64,000 nucleotides of DNA, from the NCBI RefSeq assembly GCF_002245215.1, contig NZ_NPMR01000001.1, positions 1,364,001 through 1,428,000 of the forward strand, given 5' to 3'. A model generated the notes under the pieces. It was not told the DNA's origin, did no database searches, and was given only the letters and a program-made list of their open reading frames with translations. Both the position numbers and the translations under genes were made by a program. Every line of letters begins with the position of its first letter. Within the stretch, counting starts at the first letter, position 1. Positions 46,479-54,049 of the stretch are shown piece after piece. This DNA is from Microbacterium sp. Yaish 1. GTDB lineage: Bacteria > Actinomycetota > Actinomycetes > Actinomycetales > Microbacteriaceae.

Positions 46479-47591
46479 TCAGCGGGTGAGCAGCCTCAGA
46501 CCGTATGCCTGCAGGATCTCGTTGACCGGCTGGAAGTACGTCGTGCCGCCGGTGCTGCAGTTGCCCGATCCACCGGACGTGACGCCCTGCGCCTGGTTTC
46601 CGGCGAGCAGCGAGCCGCCGGAATCACCGCGCTCGGCGCAGACCGACGTGCGGATGAGGCCCGAGACGGTGCCCTCCGCGTAACGGACGCTGCTGTTGTA
46701 GGCCTGCACCTGACCGCAGTGCCAGCCCGTCGTGGAACCGGAGCGGCACACGGTTGCGCCGACGGCTGCGGGCGTCGATCCGGCGACGGCGACAGCGCCG
46801 CCTGCGTAGTCGGAGACAGTCCCGACGGGGGTGTGCGACGGCGTCGCGACCCAGGCGTAGTCATCACCCGGGAAGCTCGAGCCGCGGAACGTCCCGTAGT
46901 TCGTCGATGCCCCTGCTCGGCCGCAGTGGCCGGCGGTCACGAACCCGCCCTCGACGGCGAAGCCGACCGAGCAGCGCGAGGTGCCGTTGATCGTGTACGC
47001 GATCCCGCCCTGGATGGTCGCGAACGTCTCGGGTGCCTCGGCAGTGATCTCCACGCGCACCGCGTCCGCGGGGGCTCCGATCTGCGCGGCGACCTCGGAT
47101 GCCGCGGCATCGCCGAGGGTCTCGACGACCACCTGATTGGTGGTCACGTCGATCCACCATGATGTGACGTCGCCGACAGGGCCGGCTTCGGACAGACGGG
47201 CGGAGATCGACTCGAGATCGTCGATCGAATAGGCGACCTCGACGGGGACGGCGCCCGCGTTCTCGGCTGCCTGCCGCGCGTCCGCTGAGGTCACGGCCGT
47301 GTAGATCGTCCGCGTCGACTCGTCGAGCCAGGAGCCGGCATAGGCTGCACCGGTCTCGTCGGCGAGTGTGGCGGTCGTGGTGTTCGCGGTGTCCTGGAAT
47401 GCGAGGACGTCGAGGGCGCCGGCGGTGTCGGTGCCGAGCTCTTCGGCCATCGCCGAGAGCAAGCCAGGATCGACGCCGGCGGAACCGTCGTCGGGGCCGG
47501 GCGTCTGTGCCGACGCCGGGGCGGTCATGATGCTCGTGAATGCCAGGCTCAGGGCGGCGATGCCCAGAGCCGAACGGGTCGTTGATCTCAC
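46479..47591 (-). CDS. Secreted S1 (streptogrisin/alpha-lytic type) serine protease
   Basis: This 370-residue preproenzyme has a signal peptide ending near PASAQ (about 29) and a prodomain (about 30-185) with SWWIDVTTNQVVVET typical of alpha-lytic prodomains. The protease domain (about 190-370) has His in FVTAGHCG, Asp in GDDYAWV and the nucleophile Ser in AERGDSGGSLLAG, plus paired Cys. GTG at 47591 is preferred, with GGAAGGA 6 bases upstream; ATG 47606 would lengthen it by 5. The protein is exported and likely self-activating. Confidence 0.9.
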   Translation of the reverse strand: MRSTTRSALGIAALSLAFTSIMTAPASAQTPGPDDGSAGVDPGLLSAMAEELGTDTAGALDVLAFQDTANTTTATLADETGAAYAGSWLDESTRTIYTAVTSADARQAAENAGAVPVEVAYSIDDLESISARLSEAGPVGDVTSWWIDVTTNQVVVETLGDAAASEVAAQIGAPADAVRVEITAEAPETFATIQGGIAYTINGTSRCSVGFAVEGGFVTAGHCGRAGASTNYGTFRGSSFPGDDYAWVATPSHTPVGTVSDYAGGAVAVAGSTPAAVGATVCRSGSTTGWHCGQVQAYNSSVRYAEGTVSGLIRTSVCAERGDSGGSLLAGNQAQGVTSGGSGNCSTGGTTYFQPVNEILQAYGLRLLTR

Positions 47592-47621
47592 GGGATGTCC
47601 TTCCATCGGGGGGAATGAATG

Positions 47622-47633
47622 GTGGGTACCCAC
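47622..47633. promoter_or_regulatory. 12-nt palindrome upstream of the protease gene
   Basis: GTGGGTACCCAC lies 30 bases before the GTG. It is a candidate operator; the regulator is unknown. Confidence 0.35.
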
Positions 47634-47722
47634 TGGCATCAAAGCATCCTCAGGGCGTTTTGCGAAGGGGCTGCCAGGAAACTTGGACGGAATGTAACAA
47701 CCCGCGCAACAATCGGCGAAAA

Positions 47723-48376
47723 TCAGGAGTGGGCGTGGTCCGCCCGCTCTGCACCAGCCTCCGTGCTGATGGCGATCCCGTCCATGACGACGGCAACGAC
47801 CTCCGCGGCCAGCGTCGGCGTCACCGGCAGATGCCCGAACAGCATCCGGTAGTAGACGGGTGCGGCGAGCATGTCGAGGATCAGGGGGATGTCGACATCG
47901 GGGCGGATGTCGCCGCGCTCGATGCCTCGCCGCAGCGCCGCTTCGCTGGAGGTACGGCGGGGATGGAACAGTCGGTCGAAGAACTCCTTCTCGAGCTCCG
48001 GGTCGTGTGCGAGGTCCGCCACGAGCGCCGGAAGGACCGAACGACCCATCTTTTCGCCGAAGGACGGGCTGAGGGAGCCGATTCCCTCGATGAGATCGCA
48101 CCGGGTGCATCCGGTATCGGGTGTGGGCTGCGCGCCGAGCTGATCCAAGAGCGCGCTGACGATGAGGTGCTGTCGCGATCGCCACCGGCGTCGGAGCGCC
48201 GGGGTGTTCGTTCCCGCCCGGGAGGCGACGTCTTCGAGGGTCAGGCCGCTGTAACCGCGCTCGGCGAGAACCTCGAGCGTCGCACGCCGGATCGCCTCGT
48301 CGATGCGCGGATCGCGAGGTCGCCCGCGACTGGGGCGTGCGTCGTGAGCGTCAGAAGCGGATGATGCCACGCTCAC
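47723..48376 (-). CDS. TetR/AcrR family regulator
   Basis: This 217-residue protein has an N-terminal helix-turn-helix (RIDEAIRRATLEVLAERGYS, then GLTLEDVASRAGTNTPALRR) and a C-terminal ligand domain of the TetR_C_16/AcrR kind (LPALVADLAHDPELEKEFFD, LILDMLAAPVYYRMLFG). GTG at 48376 assumed. It is divergent from the MFS gene 60 bases away and probably represses it; TATATT in between is a likely -10, but I see no clean operator palindrome. Confidence 0.88.
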   Translation of the reverse strand: MSVASSASDAHDARPSRGRPRDPRIDEAIRRATLEVLAERGYSGLTLEDVASRAGTNTPALRRRWRSRQHLIVSALLDQLGAQPTPDTGCTRCDLIEGIGSLSPSFGEKMGRSVLPALVADLAHDPELEKEFFDRLFHPRRTSSEAALRRGIERGDIRPDVDIPLILDMLAAPVYYRMLFGHLPVTPTLAAEVVAVVMDGIAISTEAGAERADHAHS

Positions 48377-48435
48377 ACGATAGCCGTTTATATTGTGTTC
48401 TAGCATCGAATGAAAATGACAGCGAGAGGATCGAG

Positions 48436-49863
48436 ATGCCGGAACATCGGGAGAGTACGTCGTCGCCATCGTCCACGGCACGGAGCCGGGTCTTCGATGC
48501 CCGCCACCGGGGGCTCACCGCGGGCATCCTGCTCTCCGTGGGAATGGTCGCGTTCGAGTCGCTCGGTGTCGCGACCGTCCTGCCCGTGATCGCACGCGAC
48601 CTCGATGGGCTCGGCGCCTACGGTTGGGGGCTTTCGGCGCTGATGCTCGCGAACATCGTGGGAACCGTCACCGCGGGCCACATGGCCGACCGGCGGGGAG
48701 TGGCGCGTCCGCTGGCGCTCGGCATGCTGGTCTTCCTCGCGGGCTGCGCGATCGCCGGCGCCGCAGGCTCCTGGTCGCTGTTCCTGGTGGGGCGGGTGGT
48801 CCAGGGAATCGGTGTCGGAGCGGTGATGGCTGCGAGCTACACCGCGATCGGACGTGCGTATCCGGAGTCGCTCCGAGCGCAGATGTTCGCATTGCTGTCA
48901 TCGGCGTGGACGATTCCCTCGCTCGTCGGACCGCTCCTGGCGGGGATCGCCGCCGACCTCGTGGGTTGGCGTTGGGTGTTCGTCGCGATGGTGCCGCTGA
49001 TCATCGCGGCCATGGCGCTCACGCTCCCGCGGCTGCGGCGGATGGCGGACGCCGGGCCGGCTCACACCCAGACGCCGACCGCCGGCGGGGCACGGTGGTG
49101 GCGTGGGCCCCTCGCCAGCTCGCTCCTGCTCACCCTGGGAACGGCGCTGCTGCTTCAGGCTCTGCTGTTCGGAGACCTCGCGCTGATGGCGGTCGGTGCG
49201 ATCCTCGGGCTCGGCGTCGCGCTCGTCGCGTTCCGCCGGGTGACGCCGGAGGGAACCCTGTCCGCCCGCGCCGGTCTCGGGGCCGGCGTGATCGTGCGTC
49301 TGCTCCTCAGTGGCGCCTACTTCGGAAGCGAGGCGTTCCTCCCGCTTGCGTTCCAGGAGCTGCGCGGGCAGACTCCGGCAGCGGCGGGACTGGCGCTCTC
49401 GGCGGGCGCCCTGACCTGGGTGGCCGGTTCGCTGCTCCAGGCCCGGTGGGACCGCCGCCATCACGGTCGCCGTTCGCGCGCGGTCGCCGGGGGAGCGGCT
49501 GTTCTCCTGCTCGGCACAGTCGCCATCGCCGTCACCGCTCTCGTCGACGTGGTTCCCGCGTGGTGCGCGATCGGTGGCTGGGCCATCGGGGGACTGGGCA
49601 TGGGCATCGCCTTCAATGCGTCGACCACGGACACGATGGAACAGGCCCCTGACGGACAGCAGGGCCAGGTCAGCAGTGCGCTGCAATTGGCTCAGACTCT
49701 CGCCACCGCCGTCATCGCGGGCGTGGGCGGAGCGATCGTCGCGTCGGCGACCGGCGCAGCCGAGAGCCTTCCCGCAGCGATCGCGACCGTCTTCGCGGTG
49801 ACCGCCGCGCTCGCGGCGCTCGCGCTCGCACTGTCGGGAAGACTGCGACCTGCGGCGGGATGA
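48436..49863 (+). CDS. MFS transporter, probable drug efflux
   Basis: This 475-residue protein has 12-14 predicted helices. Motif A appears as GHMADRRGVARPLALG after helix 2. The region VGRVVQGIGVGAVMAASYTA corresponds to motif C/B of drug:H+ antiporters. The ATG has GAGAGGA upstream. Control by the divergent TetR protein and the family both suggest export of a toxic compound; the substrate is unknown. Confidence 0.88.
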   Translation: MPEHRESTSSPSSTARSRVFDARHRGLTAGILLSVGMVAFESLGVATVLPVIARDLDGLGAYGWGLSALMLANIVGTVTAGHMADRRGVARPLALGMLVFLAGCAIAGAAGSWSLFLVGRVVQGIGVGAVMAASYTAIGRAYPESLRAQMFALLSSAWTIPSLVGPLLAGIAADLVGWRWVFVAMVPLIIAAMALTLPRLRRMADAGPAHTQTPTAGGARWWRGPLASSLLLTLGTALLLQALLFGDLALMAVGAILGLGVALVAFRRVTPEGTLSARAGLGAGVIVRLLLSGAYFGSEAFLPLAFQELRGQTPAAAGLALSAGALTWVAGSLLQARWDRRHHGRRSRAVAGGAAVLLLGTVAIAVTALVDVVPAWCAIGGWAIGGLGMGIAFNASTTDTMEQAPDGQQGQVSSALQLAQTLATAVIAGVGGAIVASATGAAESLPAAIATVFAVTAALAALALALSGRLRPAAG

Positions 49864-49881
49864 ATGAGGTCGAGAAGCCGG

Positions 49882-50454
49882 TCAGGAGTTCTCGATGAGC
49901 CCGGCGACGATCTCGGTTGCGGTACCGGATGCGTCGATGAGTCCGAAGAAGTGCACGGCCCCGTAACCGAACTGGTATTCGCTGACGACCTCGTCATCGA
50001 CGGGATACCCGTCTTCGTCGAAGGAGAACAGGAACCGGTATCCCGCCTCTCGCACCGCAGCCAGGCGGGACTCTTCGTGCTGGATTCGTCGTGGCTCATC
50101 CGCGATGCGGATCAGGGACGGGGCGTCCCCGTCTGCGATTGCCGGCTCCAGCGCGCGACCGACGAGGAACGGATGCACCGCCACCTCTTCCTCGGCGCGC
50201 GTCGAGGGGGCGTGGAGGAGCACGGCGACGGCGATGTCGGGGTAATGGTCGTCCGGGTCGCCGATCTCGAATCCGCGGCGAACGAACACCGAGAGCTCGC
50301 GATCATCGAGCCACGGCGCCGTTCCCGCGGCCAGGGTGAGCAGGTAGTCGTGCGTATTCAGGAGCGGGTCGTTCACGAGCACGCTCGGGGGCTTCCCGCC
50401 CAGGCGTGACCCGCTCACGGCGTCGGCGATCGCGACGTCGAATGCCTGCTCCAT
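49882..50454 (-). CDS. Protein of unknown function
   Basis: This 190-residue soluble acidic protein (LLNTHDYLLTLAAGTAPWLD, VFVRRGFEIGDPDDHYPDIA, FLFSFDEDGYPVDDEVVSEY, GYGAVHFFGLIDAS) shows no motif I recognise. The ATG has TACGAT 6 bases upstream (leaderless type). It is convergent with the MFS gene, 18 bases apart. Confidence 0.7.
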   Translation of the reverse strand: MEQAFDVAIADAVSGSRLGGKPPSVLVNDPLLNTHDYLLTLAAGTAPWLDDRELSVFVRRGFEIGDPDDHYPDIAVAVLLHAPSTRAEEEVAVHPFLVGRALEPAIADGDAPSLIRIADEPRRIQHEESRLAAVREAGYRFLFSFDEDGYPVDDEVVSEYQFGYGAVHFFGLIDASGTATEIVAGLIENS

Positions 50455-50460
50455 CCGACC

Positions 50461-50466
50461 ATCGTA
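50461..50466 (-). promoter_or_regulatory. -10 element, leaderless type
   Basis: TACGAT on the minus strand lies 6 bases before the ATG at 50454. Confidence 0.5.
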
Positions 50467-50547
50467 TGAGGGCGGGTCGCCGGTCCCGCGACAACGAAAG
50501 CGCGGCGATCGGCGTCTTCCCGAGGCTGGCGCGACCGGTCAGCTCGA

Positions 50548-51033
50548 TCAGCGCGAACGCTGCTCCGTGATGTCGGCGACAGTCGCGCCGTGCGCGGCGA
50601 TGAGAGCATCGGCGTCGACGAAGAGGCTGTAGCCGTGCGCGCCGGCACCCATCGCGATGCGCCGCCCCACGATGGATGAATCGGCGAAGACCGGCCAGTC
50701 ATGAGTGCTGCCGATCGGCACGATCGTGCCGCGTTCGTACCCGGTGGCCGCCAGGGCGAGCTCGGGCTCCGGCAGGCGCAGTTTGTTGACTCCCACGAGC
50801 GCCCGGAGCTTCGGCCAGGAGATCACCCGGTCACCCGGGACGAGCGCGAATAGGTAGGTGTCGTCGCTGCGTTTGATCACGAGGGTCTTCACGATGTCGT
50901 CGGGCTCGAGTCCGAGGAGCGCCGCGGCCTCATCGAGGCTGGAAGCGTCCGGACGCGGTCGCACGACGACATCGAGCCCACGCTCGGCCGCGGCGAGGCG
51001 GACCCGAGACGTGGGCTCGAGATCTTCGGTCAT
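50548..51033 (-). CDS. YbaK/EbsC-type aminoacyl-tRNA deacylase
   Basis: This 161-residue single-domain protein of the prolyl-tRNA synthetase editing family has SLDEAAALLGLEPDDIVKTL, VIKRSDDTYLFALVPGD, RLPEPELALAATGYERGTIV and GAGAHGYSLFVDADALIA. It hydrolyses mischarged tRNA (Cys-tRNAPro or similar); the exact substrate is uncertain. The ATG at 51033 lies 5 bases after the preceding gene's stop. Confidence 0.88.
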   Translation of the reverse strand: MTEDLEPTSRVRLAAAERGLDVVVRPRPDASSLDEAAALLGLEPDDIVKTLVIKRSDDTYLFALVPGDRVISWPKLRALVGVNKLRLPEPELALAATGYERGTIVPIGSTHDWPVFADSSIVGRRIAMGAGAHGYSLFVDADALIAAHGATVADITEQRSR

Positions 51034-51038
51034 CCGAT

Positions 51039-51617
51039 TCAGGCGTCGGGAGCGCGCAGCGGGTCGTCGGCAACCCACAGCTCGTCGTCGGCGCGAAGCG
51101 TCTGCCAGGCGGCGTAGAGCACGCCGGCGGCGGCAGCGACACCGAGGATCAGGGCGATGACGCCGCCGGCGCCACGCTTCTTCTTCGGCTCGGGCAGTGC
51201 GGCACGCGACTGGAACTTCTTCGTCGCCTTCTTGCCGTACTTGGCGGCCTTCTTCTTGACCGAGGTCAGGTCGAGGTCGACGCCGCGGCCGTGGGCGAGG
51301 CGCTCACGCGTGTCGTTCGCGGCATCCCACACCGAGAGGGCGCCGCCCACGACGGCACCAGCGGCGGGGATGAGGGCGCCGTTGTAGACCTTGCGGGTGG
51401 CGCGGACGCTCTTGTCGACGTACGGCGCCGCGTACTGCTCGTAGGTGTTCTGAACGGCGGGCTTGACGTGCTCGCGGTTGTAGTTGCCCAGCTGGTGGCC
51501 GGCGTCGCGTGCGACTTTGGCGGCCTCTCCCATCAGGACCTGCTGCGACTCCCACAGGGTGTTCGCCTGCTTCTGGAGCTTGCGGAGTTGCTTCTTGCGC
51601 TTGCGGCTGAGGCTCAC
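51039..51617 (-). CDS. Single-pass, lysine-rich membrane protein of unknown function
   Basis: This 192-residue protein has a very basic N-terminus (LSRKRKKQLRKLQKQANTLW), a helical stretch, a small hydrophobic patch (LIPAAGAVVGGALSVWDAA), a KKKAAKYGKKATKKF segment and one C-terminal helix (GGVIALILGVAAAAGVLYAA). It looks like a DUF5324-type protein. GTG start with GGGAGGG. It probably shares a transcript with the YbaK gene. Confidence 0.75.
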   Translation of the reverse strand: MSLSRKRKKQLRKLQKQANTLWESQQVLMGEAAKVARDAGHQLGNYNREHVKPAVQNTYEQYAAPYVDKSVRATRKVYNGALIPAAGAVVGGALSVWDAANDTRERLAHGRGVDLDLTSVKKKAAKYGKKATKKFQSRAALPEPKKKRGAGGVIALILGVAAAAGVLYAAWQTLRADDELWVADDPLRAPDA

Positions 51618-51709
51618 GTGGGCCCTCCCTGCATCGTGGGACGTTTTCCCTCATCTTGCCAGAGAGCGCCCCAGCCAGCAGGGCATTGACAGGTGCGAGA
51701 ATGGCACAC

Positions 51710-52267
51710 ATGCCTCAGCACACCGCAGTAGCGACGATCCACACCAACCACGGCGACATCGTCGTCAACCTTTTCGGCGACCAGGCCCCCCGCACGGTGA
51801 AGAACTTCATCGGCCTCGCCGACGGTTCGCAGGAGTGGACCGACCCCGCCACGGGCAAGCCTGGCGAGGGCCCCCTCTACACCGACGTCATCTTCCACCG
51901 CATCATCCCGAACTTCATGATCCAGGGCGGCGACCCGCTCGGCCAGGGCATCGGCGGCCCCGGCTACAACTTCGACGATGAGATCAGCCCCGAGCTGGAC
52001 TTCCAGAAGCCCTACATCCTCGCCATGGCCAACGCCGGACTCCGCCGCAACGCGATCACCGGCAAGGCCGAGGGCACGAACGGCTCGCAGTTCTTCATCA
52101 CCACCGACCCGACCCCCTGGCTGCAGGGCAAGCACACCATCTTCGGCGAGGTCGCGGATGACGCGTCGCGTCAGGTCGTCGACACGATCGCCTCGGTGAA
52201 GACCGGCGCGCAGGACCGCCCGGTCGACCCGGTGGTCATCTCGTCGATCGACGTCGTCACGGTCTGA
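51710..52267 (+). CDS. ppiA: Cyclophilin-type peptidyl-prolyl isomerase
   Basis: This 185-residue cytoplasmic foldase has VFHR-type active site VIFHRIIPNFMIQGGDPLGQ, LAMANAGLRRNAITGKAEGT, NGSQFFITTDPTPWLQGKHT and IFGEV. The start at 51710 gives MPQHTAVATIHTNHG; an ATG at 51701 is in frame. No clear ribosome binding site; GAGAAT 7 bases before 51710 may be a -10 for leaderless initiation. Same location as mycobacterial ppiA. Confidence 0.94.
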   Translation: MPQHTAVATIHTNHGDIVVNLFGDQAPRTVKNFIGLADGSQEWTDPATGKPGEGPLYTDVIFHRIIPNFMIQGGDPLGQGIGGPGYNFDDEISPELDFQKPYILAMANAGLRRNAITGKAEGTNGSQFFITTDPTPWLQGKHTIFGEVADDASRQVVDTIASVKTGAQDRPVDPVVISSIDVVTV

Positions 52268-52274
52268 GCGGTAC

Positions 52275-53174
52275 GTGAGCGCGTCCGAGCTGCGGAGCAA
52301 CCCCGACAATTTCTGTTACCGGCATCCCGACCGGCAGAGCTTCGTGCTCTGCCAGCGGTGCCTGCGCACCATCTGCGCGGAATGCCAGACGCAGATGCCC
52401 GTCGGTGTGATCTGCCCCGAATGTCTGCGTGATCAGCAGAAGAGCTCGGGCGCGCCGCGTCCCCGCCGCGCACCGCGCATCCTGCGTGCGGTGCGGTCCG
52501 ACGATTCCCGCCCGCTGGTCACCTACGGGATCATCGGCGTAACGTTCTTCGCCTTCGTCGTCGGACTCATTCCCGGCGCGGGCGCCGTGGTGCAGTCGCT
52601 GCTGGCGCTGTACCCGCCGCTGCTCTACCCGCAGTTCAGCGGCACCTTCCAGCCCTGGCGTCTGTTCACGGTGCTGTTCGTGCACAGCGGCTTTTGGCAC
52701 GTCGGGCTCAACATGCTCGCACTGTGGATGCTGGGACGCAGCCTCGAACCGATGCTCGGACGAGGTCGTTTCCTGTGGCTCTACCTGCTCAGCGGCCTCG
52801 GGGGATCCGTCGCGGTCGTCCTGTTCGGCTTCACGTCGGCGGTCGTCGGAGCATCGGGTGCGATCTTCGGACTCTTCGGCGCCCTGCTCGTGATCGGCCG
52901 CCACATCGGCGCCAACATCACGGGCATCGCCGTCGTCCTCGGGATCAACCTCGTCATCACGTTCCTGCCCCTGCTCACGAGCGGGCTCGGTGGCGGTGGC
53001 GGCGTCCAGATCTCATGGCAGGCGCATGTCGGCGGACTGGCCGTGGGAGCGCTGGTCGGACTGATCTACGCGCGCACCCGGACGATCCGACGTCGGAAGC
53101 TTCAGATCTGGTTGCTCGGCGCTACCGCCGCGGCCCTGATCGCCCTGCTCGCCGTGCCGCTCGCCCTGTACTGA
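52275..53174 (+). CDS. Rhomboid intramembrane protease with N-terminal zinc ribbon
   Basis: This 299-residue protein has an N-terminal B-box-like zinc region (FCYRHPDRQSFVLCQRCLRT, then ICAECQTQ and CPEC, with two Cys/His sets), followed by about seven helices. The Ser nucleophile is in VVGASGAIFGLFGALL, the His in SWQAHVGGLAVGALVG, and HSGFWHVGLNMLALWMLG is the rhomboid loop. GTG start 7 bases after ppiA. Substrates are unknown. Confidence 0.92.
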   Translation: MSASELRSNPDNFCYRHPDRQSFVLCQRCLRTICAECQTQMPVGVICPECLRDQQKSSGAPRPRRAPRILRAVRSDDSRPLVTYGIIGVTFFAFVVGLIPGAGAVVQSLLALYPPLLYPQFSGTFQPWRLFTVLFVHSGFWHVGLNMLALWMLGRSLEPMLGRGRFLWLYLLSGLGGSVAVVLFGFTSAVVGASGAIFGLFGALLVIGRHIGANITGIAVVLGINLVITFLPLLTSGLGGGGGVQISWQAHVGGLAVGALVGLIYARTRTIRRRKLQIWLLGATAAALIALLAVPLALY

Positions 53175-53180
53175 CGGAAG

Positions 53181-53201
53181 TTATCCACAGGTCTATCCCC
53201 A
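53181..53201 (+). promoter_or_regulatory. DnaA-box pair outside oriC
   Basis: TTATCCACA (53181) and CTATCCCCA (53193) repeat the pair at 36286-36304, with 3 bases instead of 1 between them. It lies 7 bases after the rhomboid stop. Confidence 0.55.
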
Positions 53202-53205
53202 GGTG

Positions 53206-53237
53206 GGGATGGAATCACACCGGTGTGATTCCATCCC
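53206..53237. terminator. Perfect 32-nt palindrome between convergent genes
   Basis: Positions 53206-53221 are the exact reverse complement of 53222-53237, with no loop and CCGG at the centre. No T-tract follows. It may terminate both the rhomboid and crgA transcripts, or be a protein-binding site next to the DnaA boxes. Confidence 0.55.
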
Positions 53238-53251
53238 ATGTGGAGAACTGC

Positions 53252-53491
53252 TCAGCGCCACCGAGTGGTCATGAGGAAGCCCACGAACGCGATCCCGAAA
53301 CCGATCACCAGGTTCCAGCCGCCGATGCCGGGCACGGGAAGGGTGGAGTTGCTCAGGTAGAAGACGAGCACCCACACGAGTCCGATGAGCATCAGTCCCA
53401 GCATGATCGGCTTGAACCAGACCGGGTTAGGTGCGTCATCTGCGGGGCGTCGCTCCACGGTCGGGTCGTCGTGGTCGCTCGAAGATGCCAT
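53252..53491 (-). CDS. crgA: Cell division protein CrgA
   Basis: This 79-residue protein has an acidic N-terminus and two membrane helices (VWFKPIMLGLMLIGLVWVLV and GGWNLVIGFGIAFVGFLMTT) with the linker FYLSNSTLPVPGIG, the family signature. CrgA recruits and regulates FtsZ/PBP divisome parts in actinobacteria. TAGGAT 6 bases before the ATG points to a leaderless mRNA. Confidence 0.94.
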   Translation of the reverse strand: MASSSDHDDPTVERRPADDAPNPVWFKPIMLGLMLIGLVWVLVFYLSNSTLPVPGIGGWNLVIGFGIAFVGFLMTTRWR

Positions 53492-53497
53492 GGGAGA

Positions 53498-53503
53498 ATC
53501 CTA
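53498..53503 (-). promoter_or_regulatory. -10 element, leaderless type, before crgA
   Basis: TAGGAT on the minus strand lies 6 bases before the crgA ATG. Confidence 0.55.
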
Positions 53504-53618
53504 GCCGTCGGACCTCGAGTCGCCCGGGCTCACCCGTCAGGACTCCCACAGGCCCGCCGTGAGACAGTAGGAGAGTGCTCCGCCTCGGTGATGGCATACC
53601 GAATCGAGAGGGGCCGAC

Positions 53619-54038
53619 ATGCCCGCATGGTGGGAACAGATCGTGCACGCAGTAACCGGCCGCGTCAGCCGGCACGATGACCTGCCCGATCTCCGGCAAC
53701 TGCCGTCCCGGGCGGTGAGACTGGAACGCACTCACTATCTGGTCAATGATCGCGAGCGACAGAGCCGTCATCCCCGCGCCTACGTCCTGCGTACCGAAGT
53801 GGACGCATCTCGGGGGAGCGGCAGCGTCGCCGCTTTCTCGAACGGTCGTGGCGTGGGGTATCTGCCGCAGTCGGTCGCGGCCGAAATGCACCCGCTGCTC
53901 GATGATCTCGGAGGTGCCGCCGTCGTGAACGGCGCAGGTGCCAGAACCGGCAGCATCCGCCTCTGGATCGATGTCCCGACGACTGGTTCGGTCCGCGGCC
54001 TCGTCGCCGCAGTGAGATCTTCCAGAGCCGGGGGATAA
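53619..54038 (+). CDS. Small protein with HIRAN-like fold pattern
   Basis: This 139-residue soluble protein has ERQSRHPRAYVLRTEVDASR, then VAAFSNGRGVGYLPQSVAAE and MHPLLDDLGGAAVVNGAGA. The spacing (variable beta strand, xGxxVGYLP, then AxxxxPLLD) resembles the HIRAN domain that binds DNA ends in some repair proteins. The match is by eye and weak. The ATG has GAGAGGGG upstream. It lies between crgA and sortase. Confidence 0.6.
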   Translation: MPAWWEQIVHAVTGRVSRHDDLPDLRQLPSRAVRLERTHYLVNDRERQSRHPRAYVLRTEVDASRGSGSVAAFSNGRGVGYLPQSVAAEMHPLLDDLGGAAVVNGAGARTGSIRLWIDVPTTGSVRGLVAAVRSSRAGG

Positions 54039-54049
54039 ACTCTGCGACT

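Noticed and set aside
48377..48435. TetR operator between the TetR and MFS genes
   Set aside because: I looked for an inverted repeat and found only short, imperfect pairings; the promoter box TATATT is visible but no operator can be supported.
51686..51702. TTGACA with GAGAAT as a sigma-70 promoter for ppiA
   Set aside because: Only five bases separate the two boxes, far from the usual 17; at most the GAGAAT serves as a -10.
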